Shown: piece by piece, positions 1 to 9,366 of the stretch
How the letters are laid out: each line of letters opens with the position of its first letter
How positions within the stretch are numbered: position 1 is the stretch's first letter
Assembly: GCA_007556525.1 (NCBI GenBank)
Contig: SWJS01000005.1
Coordinates: 62,001 to 126,000 of the forward strand
Source of the DNA: Lysobacteraceae bacterium CU05-9
GTDB taxonomy: Bacteria; Pseudomonadota; Gammaproteobacteria; Xanthomonadales; Xanthomonadaceae
DNA: 64,000 bases
Direction: 5' to 3'
Program-made: the position numbers and the translations under genes
Notes under the pieces: generated by a model
Databases searched by the model: none
Told to the model about the DNA's origin: nothing
What the model saw: the letters and a program-made list of their open reading frames with translations, nothing else

Positions 1-994
1 GATTCATCAACGAATCCACGGCACGGTCGCGAGGATCGAAATCACCACCGCGCTCGATCATGTCGTACAAAACGCCTTCACGCAAAGCCGCCTTGCTGAC
101 AATGACGCGCTCTAAACCCAACGTGCGGAAGGCTGCCTCAACGATCAGCAAACCACCCGCGATCACCGGACGGCGATCCGCATGCAATGCCGGCAAATCA
201 ATTTCGTCGATGGTTTCAGCGAGGAGCAAACGATCGCGCAAAGCCGGCAACGCATCCGCGATGATGGCGCCCTTGGTCAGATTCATGGCCTGGCAAATGG
301 CGCCGATGGCTTTCATCGTGCCGGATGTTCCGATGACTTCATCCCAACCCAACGCGCGATAGACACCTGCGAAATGCTGGAACTCTGCAGCGACGTCATC
401 CAGGGCGGCGCGATATTTCTTGCGGGATAACTTGCCATTGCCAAAATATTTCAACGTCGACGCAACACACCCGAGCTGCACGGATTCCCGTTCAATCGGC
501 TTGTAGCCGGCACCAATAATGGATTCCGTTGAACCACCACCGATGTCGATGACGAGACGAAGTTGATCCTTCTTCGGCGGTTGGGCATGTGCAACGCCCA
601 GATAAACCAGACGTGCTTCTTCGCGACCTGCAATGACTTCAATCGGTTGGCCAAGCGACTTCTCGGCTTTCGTGAGAAACCCTTGCGGATCATTGAGCTT
701 ACGGACCGTGTTCGTCGCAACGGCGCGGACATGCGACTCAGGAATATCCTGCAACCGCTGGCGGAAACGCTCGAGGCAATCTGTCGCACGCTTACGTGCA
801 TCATTGGAAAGATTGCCCTTCTTGTCGAGACCCTCTGCCATGCGCACAGGTTCGCGGATGCGATCCAGAAGATGCAGTTCGCCGAGCGTATAACGGGCGA
901 CCACCATATGAAAGCTGTTTGAGCCCATATCGATGGCGGCGAGTTGATCGCCTTCTTTCAAGTCAAGCTGTGCGCCACGCAGAATGTCGGTCAT
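1..994 (-). CDS. ppx: Exopolyphosphatase, Ppx/GppA family (partial; 3' end outside window)
   Basis: Removes terminal phosphates from inorganic polyphosphate in the cytoplasm. The start codon is ATG at 994; 331 codons are visible and the frame is still open at the window edge, so the C-terminal third of a normally 500-residue protein is missing. The N-terminus carries the phosphate-binding AAIDMGSNSFHMVVAR motif typical of the ASKHA-fold Ppx/GppA family, and near the window edge the LYDMIER segment is also family-typical. It follows ppk by 34 bases in the same orientation, so synthesis and breakdown of polyphosphate are co-transcribed behind the Pho box at 5198. GppA is the alternative, but the ppk neighbour favours Ppx. 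Confidence 0.93.
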   Translation of the reverse strand, partial: MTDILRGAQLDLKEGDQLAAIDMGSNSFHMVVARYTLGELHLLDRIREPVRMAEGLDKKGNLSNDARKRATDCLERFRQRLQDIPESHVRAVATNTVRKLNDPQGFLTKAEKSLGQPIEVIAGREEARLVYLGVAHAQPPKKDQLRLVIDIGGGSTESIIGAGYKPIERESVQLGCVASTLKYFGNGKLSRKKYRAALDDVAAEFQHFAGVYRALGWDEVIGTSGTMKAIGAICQAMNLTKGAIIADALPALRDRLLLAETIDEIDLPALHADRRPVIAGGLLIVEAAFRTLGLERVIVSKAALREGVLYDMIERGGDFDPRDRAVDSLMN

Positions 995-1028
995 TGCGTC
1001 ATTTTATCTGAAAGCGATGATGAAAAAA

Positions 1029-3104
1029 TCACACGTATGTTTTCGCCAGCATCGTCATCTGAGCGGAGAACGGTTCTTCACCATCCTTCGGTGTCAATCG
1101 TTCATACGAAGCGTCGGCTTGCAGCAGATACGCATTTTGATTGTCCTTCAGGTAGTTACCGAGAGATTCCTCAAAAACACGCGCCGCAATGTCCGGATCC
1201 AAAATCGGAAACGCCGCTTCAACACGACGCAACAAATTCCGCTCCAGCCAGTCCGCAGACGAACAATACAACTCCGAATCGCCGTTGTTGTTGAACCAAT
1301 AGACGCGGTGATGTTCGAGGAAGCGTCCAATGATGGAGCGAACCGTGATGTTCTCAGACATACCCGGCACACCTGGACGCAGCGTGCATGCGCCACGCAC
1401 AATCAAATCAATCTGCACGCCGGATTGCGAAGCGTCATAAAGGGCGCGGATGACTTTCGGCTCGTTTAACGCATTCATTTTGGCAATGATGCGTGCAGGC
1501 TTGCCTTCCAATGCCAACTGCTTTTCACGCTCAATGCGATCGAGCAGACCGGCATGCAAAGTGAAAGGCGATTGCAGGATTTTCTTCAATTGAATTGCAG
1601 GCGCCAATCCGGACAGTTGTTGGAAAATCAAATGCACGTCCGCACCCAACTCAGGATTCGCCGTCATCAGACTGAAGTCGGTATACACCCGCGCAGTGCC
1701 GGCGTGGTAGTTGCCGGTGCCAAGGTGGACATAACGTTTCAGCTTCTGATTTTCGCGGCGGACGATCAACATCATCTTCGCGTGCGTCTTATAACCGACA
1801 ACGCCGTAGACGACTTGCACGCCTGCTTCCTGCAAACGGTTGGCGAAGCCTAAGTTCGCCTCTTCATCGAATCGCGCGCGCAATTCAACGACAACCGTCA
1901 CGTCCTTACCGTTTCGTGCTGCTTGAATGAGACGTTCAACGATCTGCGAATCCTTACCTGAGCGATACAGCGTTTGCTTGATCGCGAGAACATTCGGATC
2001 TTCCGCAGCCTGCTTCAGTAATTCAATGACCGGCGAAAACGAATCAAACGGATGATGCAGCAAGATGTCGCCTTGCTTGATCTGGTCAAAAATATTCTCG
2101 CCATACGCTAACTTGCGCGCATTGAATTCCGTGTAGAGCAAGTCAGGGCGATGCACGAGATCAATGACTTGCGAAACACGGTTGAGGTTGACCGGACCGG
2201 TGATGCGGTAAACCGCATTCTCCGTGAGCTCGAAATTCTCCAGCAACGTCTCGACAATTTCATCGGGACATGCACGGTCAATTTCCAAACGCACTGCACG
2301 CAAATATCCGCGACCTTGCAATTCATCTCGCAAAGCCAGCGCAATGTCTTCGACTTCTTCTTCGTCGACAAACAATTCCGAGTTACGCGTGACGCGGAAT
2401 TGGTAGGCACCCTTAACGGTCATGCCAGGGAACAAGTCCGCAACGTAAACCGAAAGAATCGTCGACAGGAAAACATAATCCGCAGGCTGACCCGAAACGG
2501 ATTCCGGAATATGGATGATGCGCGGCAACGAACGCGGCGCGCGCACAACCGCCAATCCACCCTCACGTCCGAACGCGTCACGCCCTTCGACAACGACGAT
2601 CAGGTTCAGGGACTTGTTGAGGATTTTCGGGAATGGATGCGACGGATCCAAACCTAGAGGTGACAGCACCGGCATGATTTCATTGTGGAAATATTCGCGC
2701 AGCCACTCTGCTTGCGCCGGCGTCCAGTCGCGTTTCGGCAAGACACGAATGCCTTCTTCAAGCAGTGCAGGGCGCAGCACATCATTCCACGCGTTGTACT
2801 GTGCTTCCACGAGCTTCGCCGCTTCATCATGCACACGGTTCAACACTTCCTGTGGCGTTAGGCCATCGGAACCTGGGTAGGGAGCGAGCGCAATTTTTCG
2901 CGCTAAGTTGCCCGCACGGATTTCGAAGAATTCATCGAGGTTCGTGCATGAGATGCACAGAAACCGCAAACGCTCCAGCAATGGAATGCGTGTATCGAGC
3001 GCTTGATCCAACACGCGGAAATTGAAGTTGATCTGCGACAGTTCGCGGTTCGCAAAAAGCGGCTCATCGCTGGATGGAACGACGGTGGATGCTTCAATGT
3101 TCAA
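1029..3104 (-). CDS. ppk: Polyphosphate kinase 1
   Basis: Reversibly transfers the gamma phosphate of ATP to polyphosphate. The 691-residue length matches PPK1. The N-terminal domain starts with the FANRELSQINFNFRVLDQA signature, and the catalytic phospholipase-D-like half contains YKTHAKMMLIVRR, whose His441 is the expected autophosphorylated residue, followed by HLGTGNYH. The start is a TTG at 3104 preceded at six bases by GAGG; no in-frame ATG lies near the N-terminus, so this start looks right. The first 11 bases overlap the end of phoR, implying translational coupling in the phoB-phoR-ppk-ppx operon and hence phosphate-starvation control. Confidence 0.97.
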   Translation of the reverse strand: MNIEASTVVPSSDEPLFANRELSQINFNFRVLDQALDTRIPLLERLRFLCISCTNLDEFFEIRAGNLARKIALAPYPGSDGLTPQEVLNRVHDEAAKLVEAQYNAWNDVLRPALLEEGIRVLPKRDWTPAQAEWLREYFHNEIMPVLSPLGLDPSHPFPKILNKSLNLIVVVEGRDAFGREGGLAVVRAPRSLPRIIHIPESVSGQPADYVFLSTILSVYVADLFPGMTVKGAYQFRVTRNSELFVDEEEVEDIALALRDELQGRGYLRAVRLEIDRACPDEIVETLLENFELTENAVYRITGPVNLNRVSQVIDLVHRPDLLYTEFNARKLAYGENIFDQIKQGDILLHHPFDSFSPVIELLKQAAEDPNVLAIKQTLYRSGKDSQIVERLIQAARNGKDVTVVVELRARFDEEANLGFANRLQEAGVQVVYGVVGYKTHAKMMLIVRRENQKLKRYVHLGTGNYHAGTARVYTDFSLMTANPELGADVHLIFQQLSGLAPAIQLKKILQSPFTLHAGLLDRIEREKQLALEGKPARIIAKMNALNEPKVIRALYDASQSGVQIDLIVRGACTLRPGVPGMSENITVRSIIGRFLEHHRVYWFNNNGDSELYCSSADWLERNLLRRVEAAFPILDPDIAARVFEESLGNYLKDNQNAYLLQADASYERLTPKDGEEPFSAQMTMLAKTYV

Positions 3105-4443
3105 TGCTGGCCTCTGCGGTCATCAAGTTGCTATCAGAAACGATGGGTTCCAAAACGGACTCCCTTTCAAAATAGCAGGAAAACGTACTGCCAATCCCCA
3201 CTTCCGAACTGATCTCAAGATAGCCGCCGTGGAGATTCAAAATGTGTTTGCAGATTGCCAAGCCCAAGCCGGTGCCACCGGTGCCGCGACTGCGCGAATT
3301 GGATACGCGATAAAAACGTTCGGTCAAGCGCTTTAAGTGCGTCGCCGGGATTCCATAACCGGTATCGGAAACCGTCAACACTGCACCGCCATTCCCCGTC
3401 CGGAAAAACCGGATCACAATCCGTCCATCCGTCGGCGTATAACGCACTGCGTTGCTGACGAGATTGAGGAACGCCGAATGCAGTTCCTTGAAAGCACCAT
3501 GCAAATCAATGTCGGTCAGGTTCTCAACAAGAATCGTATGGCGCCCCTGACTCAATCCATGCGCATCGCGACCCAGCAATGTGAGCATCTCGGTCATGTT
3601 GACGCGTTCTTTTTCCAGCACGGTTGCTTGCGCTTCAAGACGCGACAGTGTCAGCAAGTCTTCAACCAACGCCGTCATGCGATCGGACTGACGCGACATT
3701 TCTGTCAGCACCGGAGACAACTCCGGGTAATCCTCACCATCCAGCATGTCGAGATAACCGTGGATCACGGTCAGTGGTGTGCGCAATTCATGCGATACGT
3801 TCGCGACGAAGTCACGGCGCATCCCTTCAAGCTTCACCAATCTCGATACGTCACGCGCCAACAGCATCAACAAGTCGTTCGAATATGGAATGACCTTCAT
3901 GCTTAGCGTGATGCTTGGATCGTTCGGTGAGGCAACATCCGTCGCCTCCGCATCCAGGGGTCCCGCCAGTAACTGCGCGATCGGCAATTGCGGCAATGAC
4001 GTGATGACGTTGCGTTCGAGATCGTCGGGATAACGTAAGCCGAGCAACGGCTGCGACGCTTCGTTAAACCAGATCAATTGCTTGGTGTTGCGATCAACAA
4101 TGCACAACGCGTCGGGCAAGGCGGCACCGGCAGTACGGTATGCACGCAACAACTGCACGAGACGCTTGCGGCTATGCCGTGATTCTGATTGACCGCGATA
4201 GAGCATCCGGTCCAATTCATTCCAGATGCCATCTCCGACGCGCGGAGTGGAGCGGCGGCGCGAGCGCAGTCGCGTGAGGAGAACGCGCAATCGCCAGTAA
4301 TGCCAGATGACAACGCCGGCGAGTGCAGCCGTCAACATCTGCCACGGATAACCGATCCACACCCCGATGCCTGCAGCAAGCGCCACCAGCAAAATCAATT
4401 CACCGATCGTGCGATTCCAGGCGAGGCGTGAACGTAGAGGCAT
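3094..4443 (-). CDS. phoR: Phosphate regulon sensor histidine kinase PhoR
   Basis: Membrane sensor kinase that phosphorylates PhoB when phosphate is scarce. Two hydrophobic segments near residues 14-30 and 34-48 anchor the N-terminus, then comes a PAS-like region (about residues 105-200), an HisKA domain with the phospho-acceptor in VSHELRTPLTVIHGY (His218) and an HATPase domain with N box (LVSNAVRYTP), DTGYGI and GTGLGLAI motifs. At 449 residues it is of normal PhoR length. It starts nine bases after phoB and overlaps ppk by 11 bases. The direct link to ppk and ppx ties phosphate sensing to polyphosphate storage. Confidence 0.95.
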   Translation of the reverse strand: MPLRSRLAWNRTIGELILLVALAAGIGVWIGYPWQMLTAALAGVVIWHYWRLRVLLTRLRSRRRSTPRVGDGIWNELDRMLYRGQSESRHSRKRLVQLLRAYRTAGAALPDALCIVDRNTKQLIWFNEASQPLLGLRYPDDLERNVITSLPQLPIAQLLAGPLDAEATDVASPNDPSITLSMKVIPYSNDLLMLLARDVSRLVKLEGMRRDFVANVSHELRTPLTVIHGYLDMLDGEDYPELSPVLTEMSRQSDRMTALVEDLLTLSRLEAQATVLEKERVNMTEMLTLLGRDAHGLSQGRHTILVENLTDIDLHGAFKELHSAFLNLVSNAVRYTPTDGRIVIRFFRTGNGGAVLTVSDTGYGIPATHLKRLTERFYRVSNSRSRGTGGTGLGLAICKHILNLHGGYLEISSEVGIGSTFSCYFERESVLEPIVSDSNLMTAEASIEH

Positions 4444-4452
4444 TGGTAAATT

Positions 4453-5151
4453 TTAGGCGATTGCGGCCGTCGCGGAAAAACGATAACCGGCACCGCGAAC
4501 CGTCTGCACCATTTCGTCGAGGCCGAAGGGAGCCAGTGTTTTGCGCAGGCGACGGATATGCACGTCGACAGTGCGTTCTTCCACGTACACGTTGCCGCCC
4601 CAAATGTGATCGAGCAACTGCGAGCGCGAATAAACACGGTCCGCATGCGTCATGAAAAAATGCAGCAACTTATATTCAGTCGGTCCAATCGTCAGAGGCT
4701 GTTCGTTGGCGAACACGCGATGCGCCGCACCTTCGATGCGCAATCCACCCACTTGTACGCTGCCATCTTCTTCGTCTTCGCGCGAACGTCGCAGCACCGC
4801 ACGGATGCGTGCCAACAACTCACGTGCGGAGAAGGGCTTCACGACATAATCATCGACACCGGCTTCGAGTCCGCTGACGCGATCATTCTCTTCGCCGCGA
4901 GCAGTCAACATGATGATCGGAACATCACGCGTCAACGCATCCTTACGCCAGCGACGCGCCAACTCAATGCCACTCGTGCCCGGCAGCATCCAATCCAGCA
5001 AAATCAAATCGGGAACTTTATCCGCGACGGCTTCCTGCGCCTCACGCGCATCGCTCGCCATGACCGGGTCAAAATCACCCTTGCGAACGGCGAACGCCAC
5101 CATGTCACGGATTGCAGCTTCGTCTTCAACGATGAGAATGCGTTTTTGCAC
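4453..5151 (-). CDS. phoB: Phosphate regulon response regulator PhoB
   Basis: OmpR-type response regulator that binds Pho boxes. The receiver domain contains the acidic pair ED at residues 9-10, the phosphorylation site Asp53 in [10 protein letters not shown], and the conserved Lys in [14 protein letters not shown]. The C-terminal winged helix includes [17 protein letters not shown] and a [11 protein letters not shown] recognition region, as in PhoB. Start is GTG at 5151; the only nearby ATG (5159) is out of frame. It is the first gene of the operon and has its own Pho box and -10 element upstream, so autoregulation is likely. Confidence 0.95.
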   Translation of the reverse strand: MQKRILIVEDEAAIRDMVAFAVRKGDFDPVMASDAREAQEAVADKVPDLILLDWMLPGTSGIELARRWRKDALTRDVPIIMLTARGEENDRVSGLEAGVDDYVVKPFSARELLARIRAVLRRSREDEEDGSVQVGGLRIEGAAHRVFANEQPLTIGPTEYKLLHFFMTHADRVYSRSQLLDHIWGGNVYVEERTVDVHIRRLRKTLAPFGLDEMVQTVRGAGYRFSATAAIA

Positions 5152-5178
5152 ACCAACATACCGATGGATTGAGATGCC

Positions 5179-5184
5179 AGTATA
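5179..5184 (-). promoter_or_regulatory. -10 element of the phoB promoter
   Basis: Reading leftward the hexamer is TATACT, one base from the sigma-70 consensus. The Pho box ends 13 bases upstream and takes the place of the -35 hexamer, the usual geometry of a PhoB-activated promoter. Confidence 0.6.
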
Positions 5185-5197
5185 AGACTACAGTTTG

Positions 5198-5215
5198 GTG
5201 ACGGTTTCATGACAG
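5198..5215 (-). promoter_or_regulatory. Pho box upstream of phoB
   Basis: On the minus strand the 18 bases read CTGTCATGAAACCGTCAC, two 7-base direct repeats (CTGTCAT and CCGTCAC) separated by four bases, matching the PhoB consensus CTGTCAT-N4-CTGTCAT closely. It sits just upstream of a good -10 and about 50 bases from the phoB start. The match and the gene behind it support each other. Confidence 0.8.
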
Positions 5216-5236
5216 TGACTTCCGTCACGCATTTGC

Positions 5237-6925
5237 TCAGCCTGTGCCACCCGCGCGACGACCGTGCAAATCCGGATCTTCCTGACCTTGGCGGCGCAAC
5301 TCGAGGACGAGCGGTTTGATTTTGGCAATGCGTGCATCAATTCGCGATCGGGAGTAATAATCCAAATCCGTGCGACGTTTCAGCGTTTCGTACTGCACCA
5401 ACGCTTGCTCGGCGAAGCCACGGGTATAGGCATTTTCGGCAAAAGCTTCACCCGCTCTCACCGGATCACCCGACACTTGAGCAGCGCGCGCAACTGACAA
5501 CCAGTACAACGGATCATCGTTGACCTTGCCTTCCAACGGACGCAGCACCTCCAACGCACGCTTCGCCGACGCCGCGTTATCACGGTTCGTCAAACTCTCC
5601 GCATACGTCAACGCGACTGCACGATCCGAAGGAAAGCGCTTCACCAACTGCTCAAATTCCGCATCCGCTTTCGCAACATCACCGCTACGGTTCAACACAT
5701 CGGCATATGACAAGCTCACCCAGATATTGTCGGGCGAGGAAGCCTTCAAAGGCGTCAACAACGACAGTGCTTCCTTGTATTCCTGGCTTTGCGCGAGCGC
5801 AACGGCGAGACCATATTTCTGTGCTTCGGACAACGTTCCATTGCGTTGGATCGTTTGATACTCCTTGAGCGATTGCTTCGGCAGCTCTTCACTCAACACG
5901 CGCAGACGCTCCCGGGCAAAAGCAAACCCCGCACTCTCACGCACCACAACCTTGAAAGACTTCGGTCCCGTTTGCGTCGCCGAATTACTCGACTTCGGCT
6001 CAGAAGCAGCACCACCGACCGGCACCTGCAGCGACTTCGGCAACAACGAATTACGGTTTTCAATCGTTGGTACAGCGACATTCTTCGGCACCATGCCACC
6101 TGGCTTCGAATATTGCTCAGCCAACGCGCGCGCTTCGGAAATCCGCGTCAACGTGACCGGGTGCGTCATCAAATACTCAGGTGGATCTTCGCCGCTGTAA
6201 TTGGCGCCGTTCGCACGCAAGCGCGTTTGCAACACCTGGAAAAAATCCGCCATCGCATTCGGATCATAGCCAGTCCGAATCATCGTCTGGATGCCGATTC
6301 GATCTGCTTCCTGCTCACCCGAACGCGTGTAGTTGATTTGACGTTGCTGCGCGATTCCCATTGCACCCGTCATGATCGCCATCGCAGCATTACCACTGCT
6401 CGAACTACCGGATTGAGCCGCCGCAATCGCACCAAGAATCGCCAGCATCATCGGCAACTGATCACGCTTCGCGCGCTCGACCGAACGCAACACGTGATCC
6501 TGCGTGACGTGCGCAATTTCGTGCGACAAAACACCCGCCACCTCATCTTCCTTATCCGCAGCAAGAATCAATCCCGCATTCATGCCGATGTAACCACCGA
6601 GCGTTGCGAACGCGTTGATCTGACGGTCCTTGACCAGGAAGAAGGTGAAGTCCTGGTTGGGTTTGGCGCTGTTTTTGCCAAGTTGCTGTCCCACTTGATT
6701 GAGCCAGCGATTCAACAACGGGTCTTCGAGGATCAGGTTGTAGTGACGCAACTGCGCGAGCATCATGCTGCCGTACTCGGCACGCTTGGCAGGCGTCAGC
6801 AACTCGCCGGCGGATGAACCCATCTCCGGCAAATTCCGTTCCTGGACATTCCAGTTCTGCGCGGACGCGAGCCCAAACGAGAGGCTCAAGCTCAAACCGA
6901 TGGCAAACGACAAAACCCGACGCAC
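5237..6925 (-). CDS. bepA: M48 family metalloprotease with TPR repeats, BepA-like
   Basis: Periplasmic zinc metalloprotease/chaperone of the BepA (YfgC) type, involved in outer-membrane protein quality control. A signal peptide (residues 1-22, cleaved after ASA) precedes an M48 domain with the zinc motif HEIAH at residues 135-139 and the third ligand in SGEQEADRIG. The C-terminal half (about residues 330-540) is alpha-helical with TPR-like pairs (for example AQSQEYKEALSLLTPL, DRAVALTYAESL). The 562-residue length is slightly above E. coli BepA. Start is GTG at 6925. It is divergent from the glutaredoxin gene with an 83-base gap. Assignment to BepA rests on domain order. Confidence 0.88.
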   Translation of the reverse strand: MRRVLSFAIGLSLSLSFGLASAQNWNVQERNLPEMGSSAGELLTPAKRAEYGSMMLAQLRHYNLILEDPLLNRWLNQVGQQLGKNSAKPNQDFTFFLVKDRQINAFATLGGYIGMNAGLILAADKEDEVAGVLSHEIAHVTQDHVLRSVERAKRDQLPMMLAILGAIAAAQSGSSSSGNAAMAIMTGAMGIAQQRQINYTRSGEQEADRIGIQTMIRTGYDPNAMADFFQVLQTRLRANGANYSGEDPPEYLMTHPVTLTRISEARALAEQYSKPGGMVPKNVAVPTIENRNSLLPKSLQVPVGGAASEPKSSNSATQTGPKSFKVVVRESAGFAFARERLRVLSEELPKQSLKEYQTIQRNGTLSEAQKYGLAVALAQSQEYKEALSLLTPLKASSPDNIWVSLSYADVLNRSGDVAKADAEFEQLVKRFPSDRAVALTYAESLTNRDNAASAKRALEVLRPLEGKVNDDPLYWLSVARAAQVSGDPVRAGEAFAENAYTRGFAEQALVQYETLKRRTDLDYYSRSRIDARIAKIKPLVLELRRQGQEDPDLHGRRAGGTG

Positions 6926-7008
6926 GTAACTATTTACCCGAAACTAATGAATGTTGGACTTCATTCGACCATAATTTAAGGTCATTAGTTCAAATGCAAG
7001 GTAACCGA

Positions 7009-7290
7009 ATGTCTGAACAGTCACCAACGATCACCATGTACACCACGGCGATTTGCCCGTACTGCAACATGGCGAAAGCATTCCTGAAGTCGCAAGGCCG
7101 TGAGGTCGAGGAAGTTCGCGTGGATCTCGATCCGGTCATTCGCGACAATATGGTGGCAAAGACGAAGCGTACGAGTGTGCCGCAGATTTTTGTCGGTGAA
7201 GTGCACGTCGGCGGTTACGACGACATGATGGCATTGCATCGCCAAGGCAAATTGTTGCCGCTGCTCAACGGTGAGGTCACTGAACTGTGA
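7009..7290 (+). CDS. grxC: Glutaredoxin 3 (dithiol, CPYC)
   Basis: Small cytoplasmic thiol-disulfide oxidoreductase using glutathione. The protein is 93 residues with the dithiol active site CPYC, the cis-proline motif TSVPQIF and the GGYDDM glutathione-binding loop, all in standard glutaredoxin positions. The ATG at 7009 is chosen over the in-frame ATG at 6994 because AAGGT lies six bases upstream of it. The next gene begins with GTG inside the last codon (GTGA overlap), indicating coupled translation with the AhpD-like protein, a plausible redox pair. Confidence 0.93.
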   Translation: MSEQSPTITMYTTAICPYCNMAKAFLKSQGREVEEVRVDLDPVIRDNMVAKTKRTSVPQIFVGEVHVGGYDDMMALHRQGKLLPLLNGEVTEL

Positions 7291-7679
7291 CCGGTAAGCC
7301 TTGCGACGACCACACCGAATCCACGCAAGACCGCGTCAAGGAGTTCACGGAATTCCGCCAGCGCATGAACAAGCGCATCCTTGATGAGCCAAATCAGGTG
7401 GTCAAAAGATTTTTTGCCCTCGACACGCAGACCTATAAGGAAGGCGCGCTGGACGTGAAAACGAAGGAGATGCTCGGTCTCGTTGCCTCCATGGTTTTAC
7501 GCTGTGACGACTGCATCAGCTACCACGTTGCCCAGTGCAAGGAAGAGGGTGTGACGCGTGAGGAGATGTTCGAGGTTTTCAGTGTCGGACTTGTTGTCGG
7601 CGGCTCAATCGTGATCCCGCACATGCGTCGCGCGGTCGACTTCCTGGACACGCTGGAAGGCGCTCAGACTGCGGAATAA
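7287..7679 (+). CDS. Carboxymuconolactone decarboxylase (AhpD-like) family protein
   Basis: A 130-residue all-helical protein of the CMD/AhpD superfamily. The segment LRCDDCISYHVAQCKEEGV carries the CxxC...H pattern of AhpD-like alkylhydroperoxidase disulfide reductases, so a thiol-based redox role is more likely than a true decarboxylase role. The GTG start at 7287 overlaps the glutaredoxin stop by four bases. The exact substrate cannot be told from sequence. The nearby TTTACTTTAGG before the next gene gives no clear terminator. Confidence 0.85.
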   Translation: MTGKPCDDHTESTQDRVKEFTEFRQRMNKRILDEPNQVVKRFFALDTQTYKEGALDVKTKEMLGLVASMVLRCDDCISYHVAQCKEEGVTREEMFEVFSVGLVVGGSIVIPHMRRAVDFLDTLEGAQTAE

Positions 7680-7735
7680 AGGCATTTCTGGCATAATGGG
7701 GAGCTAACTTTTTGGCTTTACTTTAGGTGCTTTGA

Positions 7736-8746
7736 ATGACTCAGACGATTTCGGTAATCCGCGGCGATGGTATCGGCCCGGAAATCATGGACGCAACTTT
7801 GAAGGTTCTCGATGCGATGAACCTCGGTCTGCAATATGAGTTCGTCGATGCAGGTCTGTCGGCACTCGAGAAGACCGGTGAGCTGCTTCCTGAAGCGACC
7901 CTGGAATCGATCGCACGCAACCGCATCGCATTGAAGTCGCCATTGACCACGCCGGTCGGTGAAGGCTTCACGTCGATCAACGTCTCGTTGCGTAAGAAGT
8001 TCGATCTGTACGCGAACGTGCGTCCTGCGAAGTCCTTCCCGAACACCAAGTCGCGTTTCCCTGCAGGCGTTGACGTGATCACAGTGCGTGAGAACACGGA
8101 AGGCCTGTACATCGGTGACGGTCAAACGATTACCGAAGATGGCGAACTCGCAACGTCGACGTCGCGCATCACGCACAAGGGTGCGGAACGCGTTGTGCGT
8201 TATGCGTTTGAACTCGCGAAGAAGACCGGCCGCAAGAAGGTGACGGTCGTGCACAAGGCGAATATTCTGAAAACGACTTCGGGCCTGTTCCTGAAGACGG
8301 CGCGTGAAGTCGCAGCGCAATATCCGGAAATCGAATGCAACGAAATGATCGTGGACAACACGTGCATGCAGTTGGTGATGAAGCCGGAACAATTCGACGT
8401 AATCGTCACGACCAACTTGTTCGGTGACATCATCTCTGACTTGTGCGCAGGTCTCGTCGGTGGCCTTGGTTTGGCACCGGGCGCGAACATCGGTGATGAG
8501 AATGCGATTTTTGAAGCGGTCCACGGCTCGGCGCCGGACATCGCAGGCAAGGGCATCGCAAATCCATGTGCATTGTTGCTCGCAGCAGGTCAAATGCTGG
8601 ATCATCTCGGTCAGACGGATAAGGCAGAGAAGTTGCGCAACGCCATCGTCGAAACGCTCGAAGCGAAGGACAGCCTGACCCCTGATCTGGGCGGTACGGG
8701 CACTACGCAAACGTTTGCGGAAGCAATCGCGAAACGAGTTGCATAA
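7736..8746 (+). CDS. Isocitrate dehydrogenase, NAD-type (isocitrate/isopropylmalate family)
   Basis: Oxidative decarboxylation of isocitrate to 2-oxoglutarate in the TCA cycle. The 336-residue length and motifs are those of the short NAD-dependent form: GDGIGPEI at the N-terminus, the substrate arginine loop NVSLRKKFDLYANVRP, RENTEGLY, the metal-binding stretch NLFGDIISDLCAGLVGG, and GSAPDIAGKGIANP. 3-isopropylmalate dehydrogenase is the main alternative, but no leu genes are nearby and the VRP/ENTEGLYIG context fits the homodimeric NAD-IDH common in Lysobacterales. It appears monocistronic; the tRNA cluster promoter begins six bases after its stop. Confidence 0.9.
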   Translation: MTQTISVIRGDGIGPEIMDATLKVLDAMNLGLQYEFVDAGLSALEKTGELLPEATLESIARNRIALKSPLTTPVGEGFTSINVSLRKKFDLYANVRPAKSFPNTKSRFPAGVDVITVRENTEGLYIGDGQTITEDGELATSTSRITHKGAERVVRYAFELAKKTGRKKVTVVHKANILKTTSGLFLKTAREVAAQYPEIECNEMIVDNTCMQLVMKPEQFDVIVTTNLFGDIISDLCAGLVGGLGLAPGANIGDENAIFEAVHGSAPDIAGKGIANPCALLLAAGQMLDHLGQTDKAEKLRNAIVETLEAKDSLTPDLGGTGTTQTFAEAIAKRVA

Positions 8747-8751
8747 AACAC

Positions 8752-8779
8752 TTGACACGCCGAAATCGCAAGGTAATAA
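8752..8779 (+). promoter_or_regulatory. Sigma-70 promoter of the tRNA cluster
   Basis: TTGACA (8752-8757) is a perfect -35; after 16 bases comes TAATAA (8774-8779) as -10. It lies 40 bases before tRNA-Pro, the expected place for a strong stable-RNA promoter. Confidence 0.7.
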
Positions 8780-8818
8780 TAGTTGACCTTTCGAGGCACG
8801 GCGTGCCAAGAAACCTGT

Positions 8819-8895
<77 letters not shown>

Positions 8896-8978
8896 ACTTC
8901 TTCAAGGAATGGGAGCGGTTTTGCAGCTTCATCTTGAAAGTTGAGTCGGACGACTCGTGTAGAATTGCAAAGTTCTGT

Positions 8979-9055
8979 GCGCCCGTAGCTCAACCGGATA
9001 GAGCACCGGCCTTCTAAGCCGGGGGTTGCAGGTTCGATTCCTGCCGGGCGCGCCA
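8979..9055 (+). tRNA. tRNA-Arg (TCT anticodon)
   Basis: 77 bases with encoded CCA. Acceptor GCGCCCG pairs with CGGGCGC; anticodon arm CCGGC-CTTCTAA-GCCGG gives TCT, reading AGA/AGG. Second in the tRNA cluster. Confidence 0.97.
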
Positions 9056-9074
9056 CCCGATCAGTTTTTCTGTG

Positions 9075-9151
9075 GTGGCTGTAGCTCAGTTGGTTAGAGC
9101 TCCGGATTGTGATTCCGGAGGTCGGGGGTTCGAGTCCCCTCAGCCACCCCA
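9075..9151 (+). tRNA. tRNA-His (GTG anticodon)
   Basis: Acceptor GTGGCTG pairs with CAGCCAC, and an extra encoded G at 9074 can pair with the discriminator C, the G-1 identity element of tRNA-His. Anticodon arm CCGGA-TTGTGAT-TCCGG gives GTG. CCA is encoded. Confidence 0.97.
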
Positions 9152-9209
9152 TTTTTGCAGTACAACGCAGCGAGATTTACCAACCCGCTGACGTACAATT
9201 TAAGTTTCA

Positions 9210-9285
<76 letters not shown>

Positions 9286-9291
9286 ACTCCA

Positions 9292-9324
9292 ACGAGTCAT
9301 GCAGGAATGCATGGCTCGTTTTTT
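9292..9324 (+). terminator. Terminator of the tRNA cluster
   Basis: Twelve-base arms ACGAGTCATGCA and TGCATGGCTCGT (one T-G wobble) around a GGAA loop, followed by six T. It lies seven bases after tRNA-Lys. Confidence 0.85.
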
Positions 9325-9366
9325 ATTGGTATGGTGCTGTATCCGCCATTGATGAAGGACGCGAAG

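Noticed and set aside
5789-6817. 342-codon frame antisense to the BepA-like protease
   Set aside because: Arg/His-rich shadow; the protease has signal peptide and HEIAH motif.
7718-8809. 363-codon frame antisense to isocitrate dehydrogenase
   Set aside because: Covers the dehydrogenase exactly; composition is that of an antisense frame.
9307-9366. Upstream ATG for the SRPBCC protein
   Set aside because: It lies in the loop of the tRNA-cluster terminator and has no ribosome-binding site.
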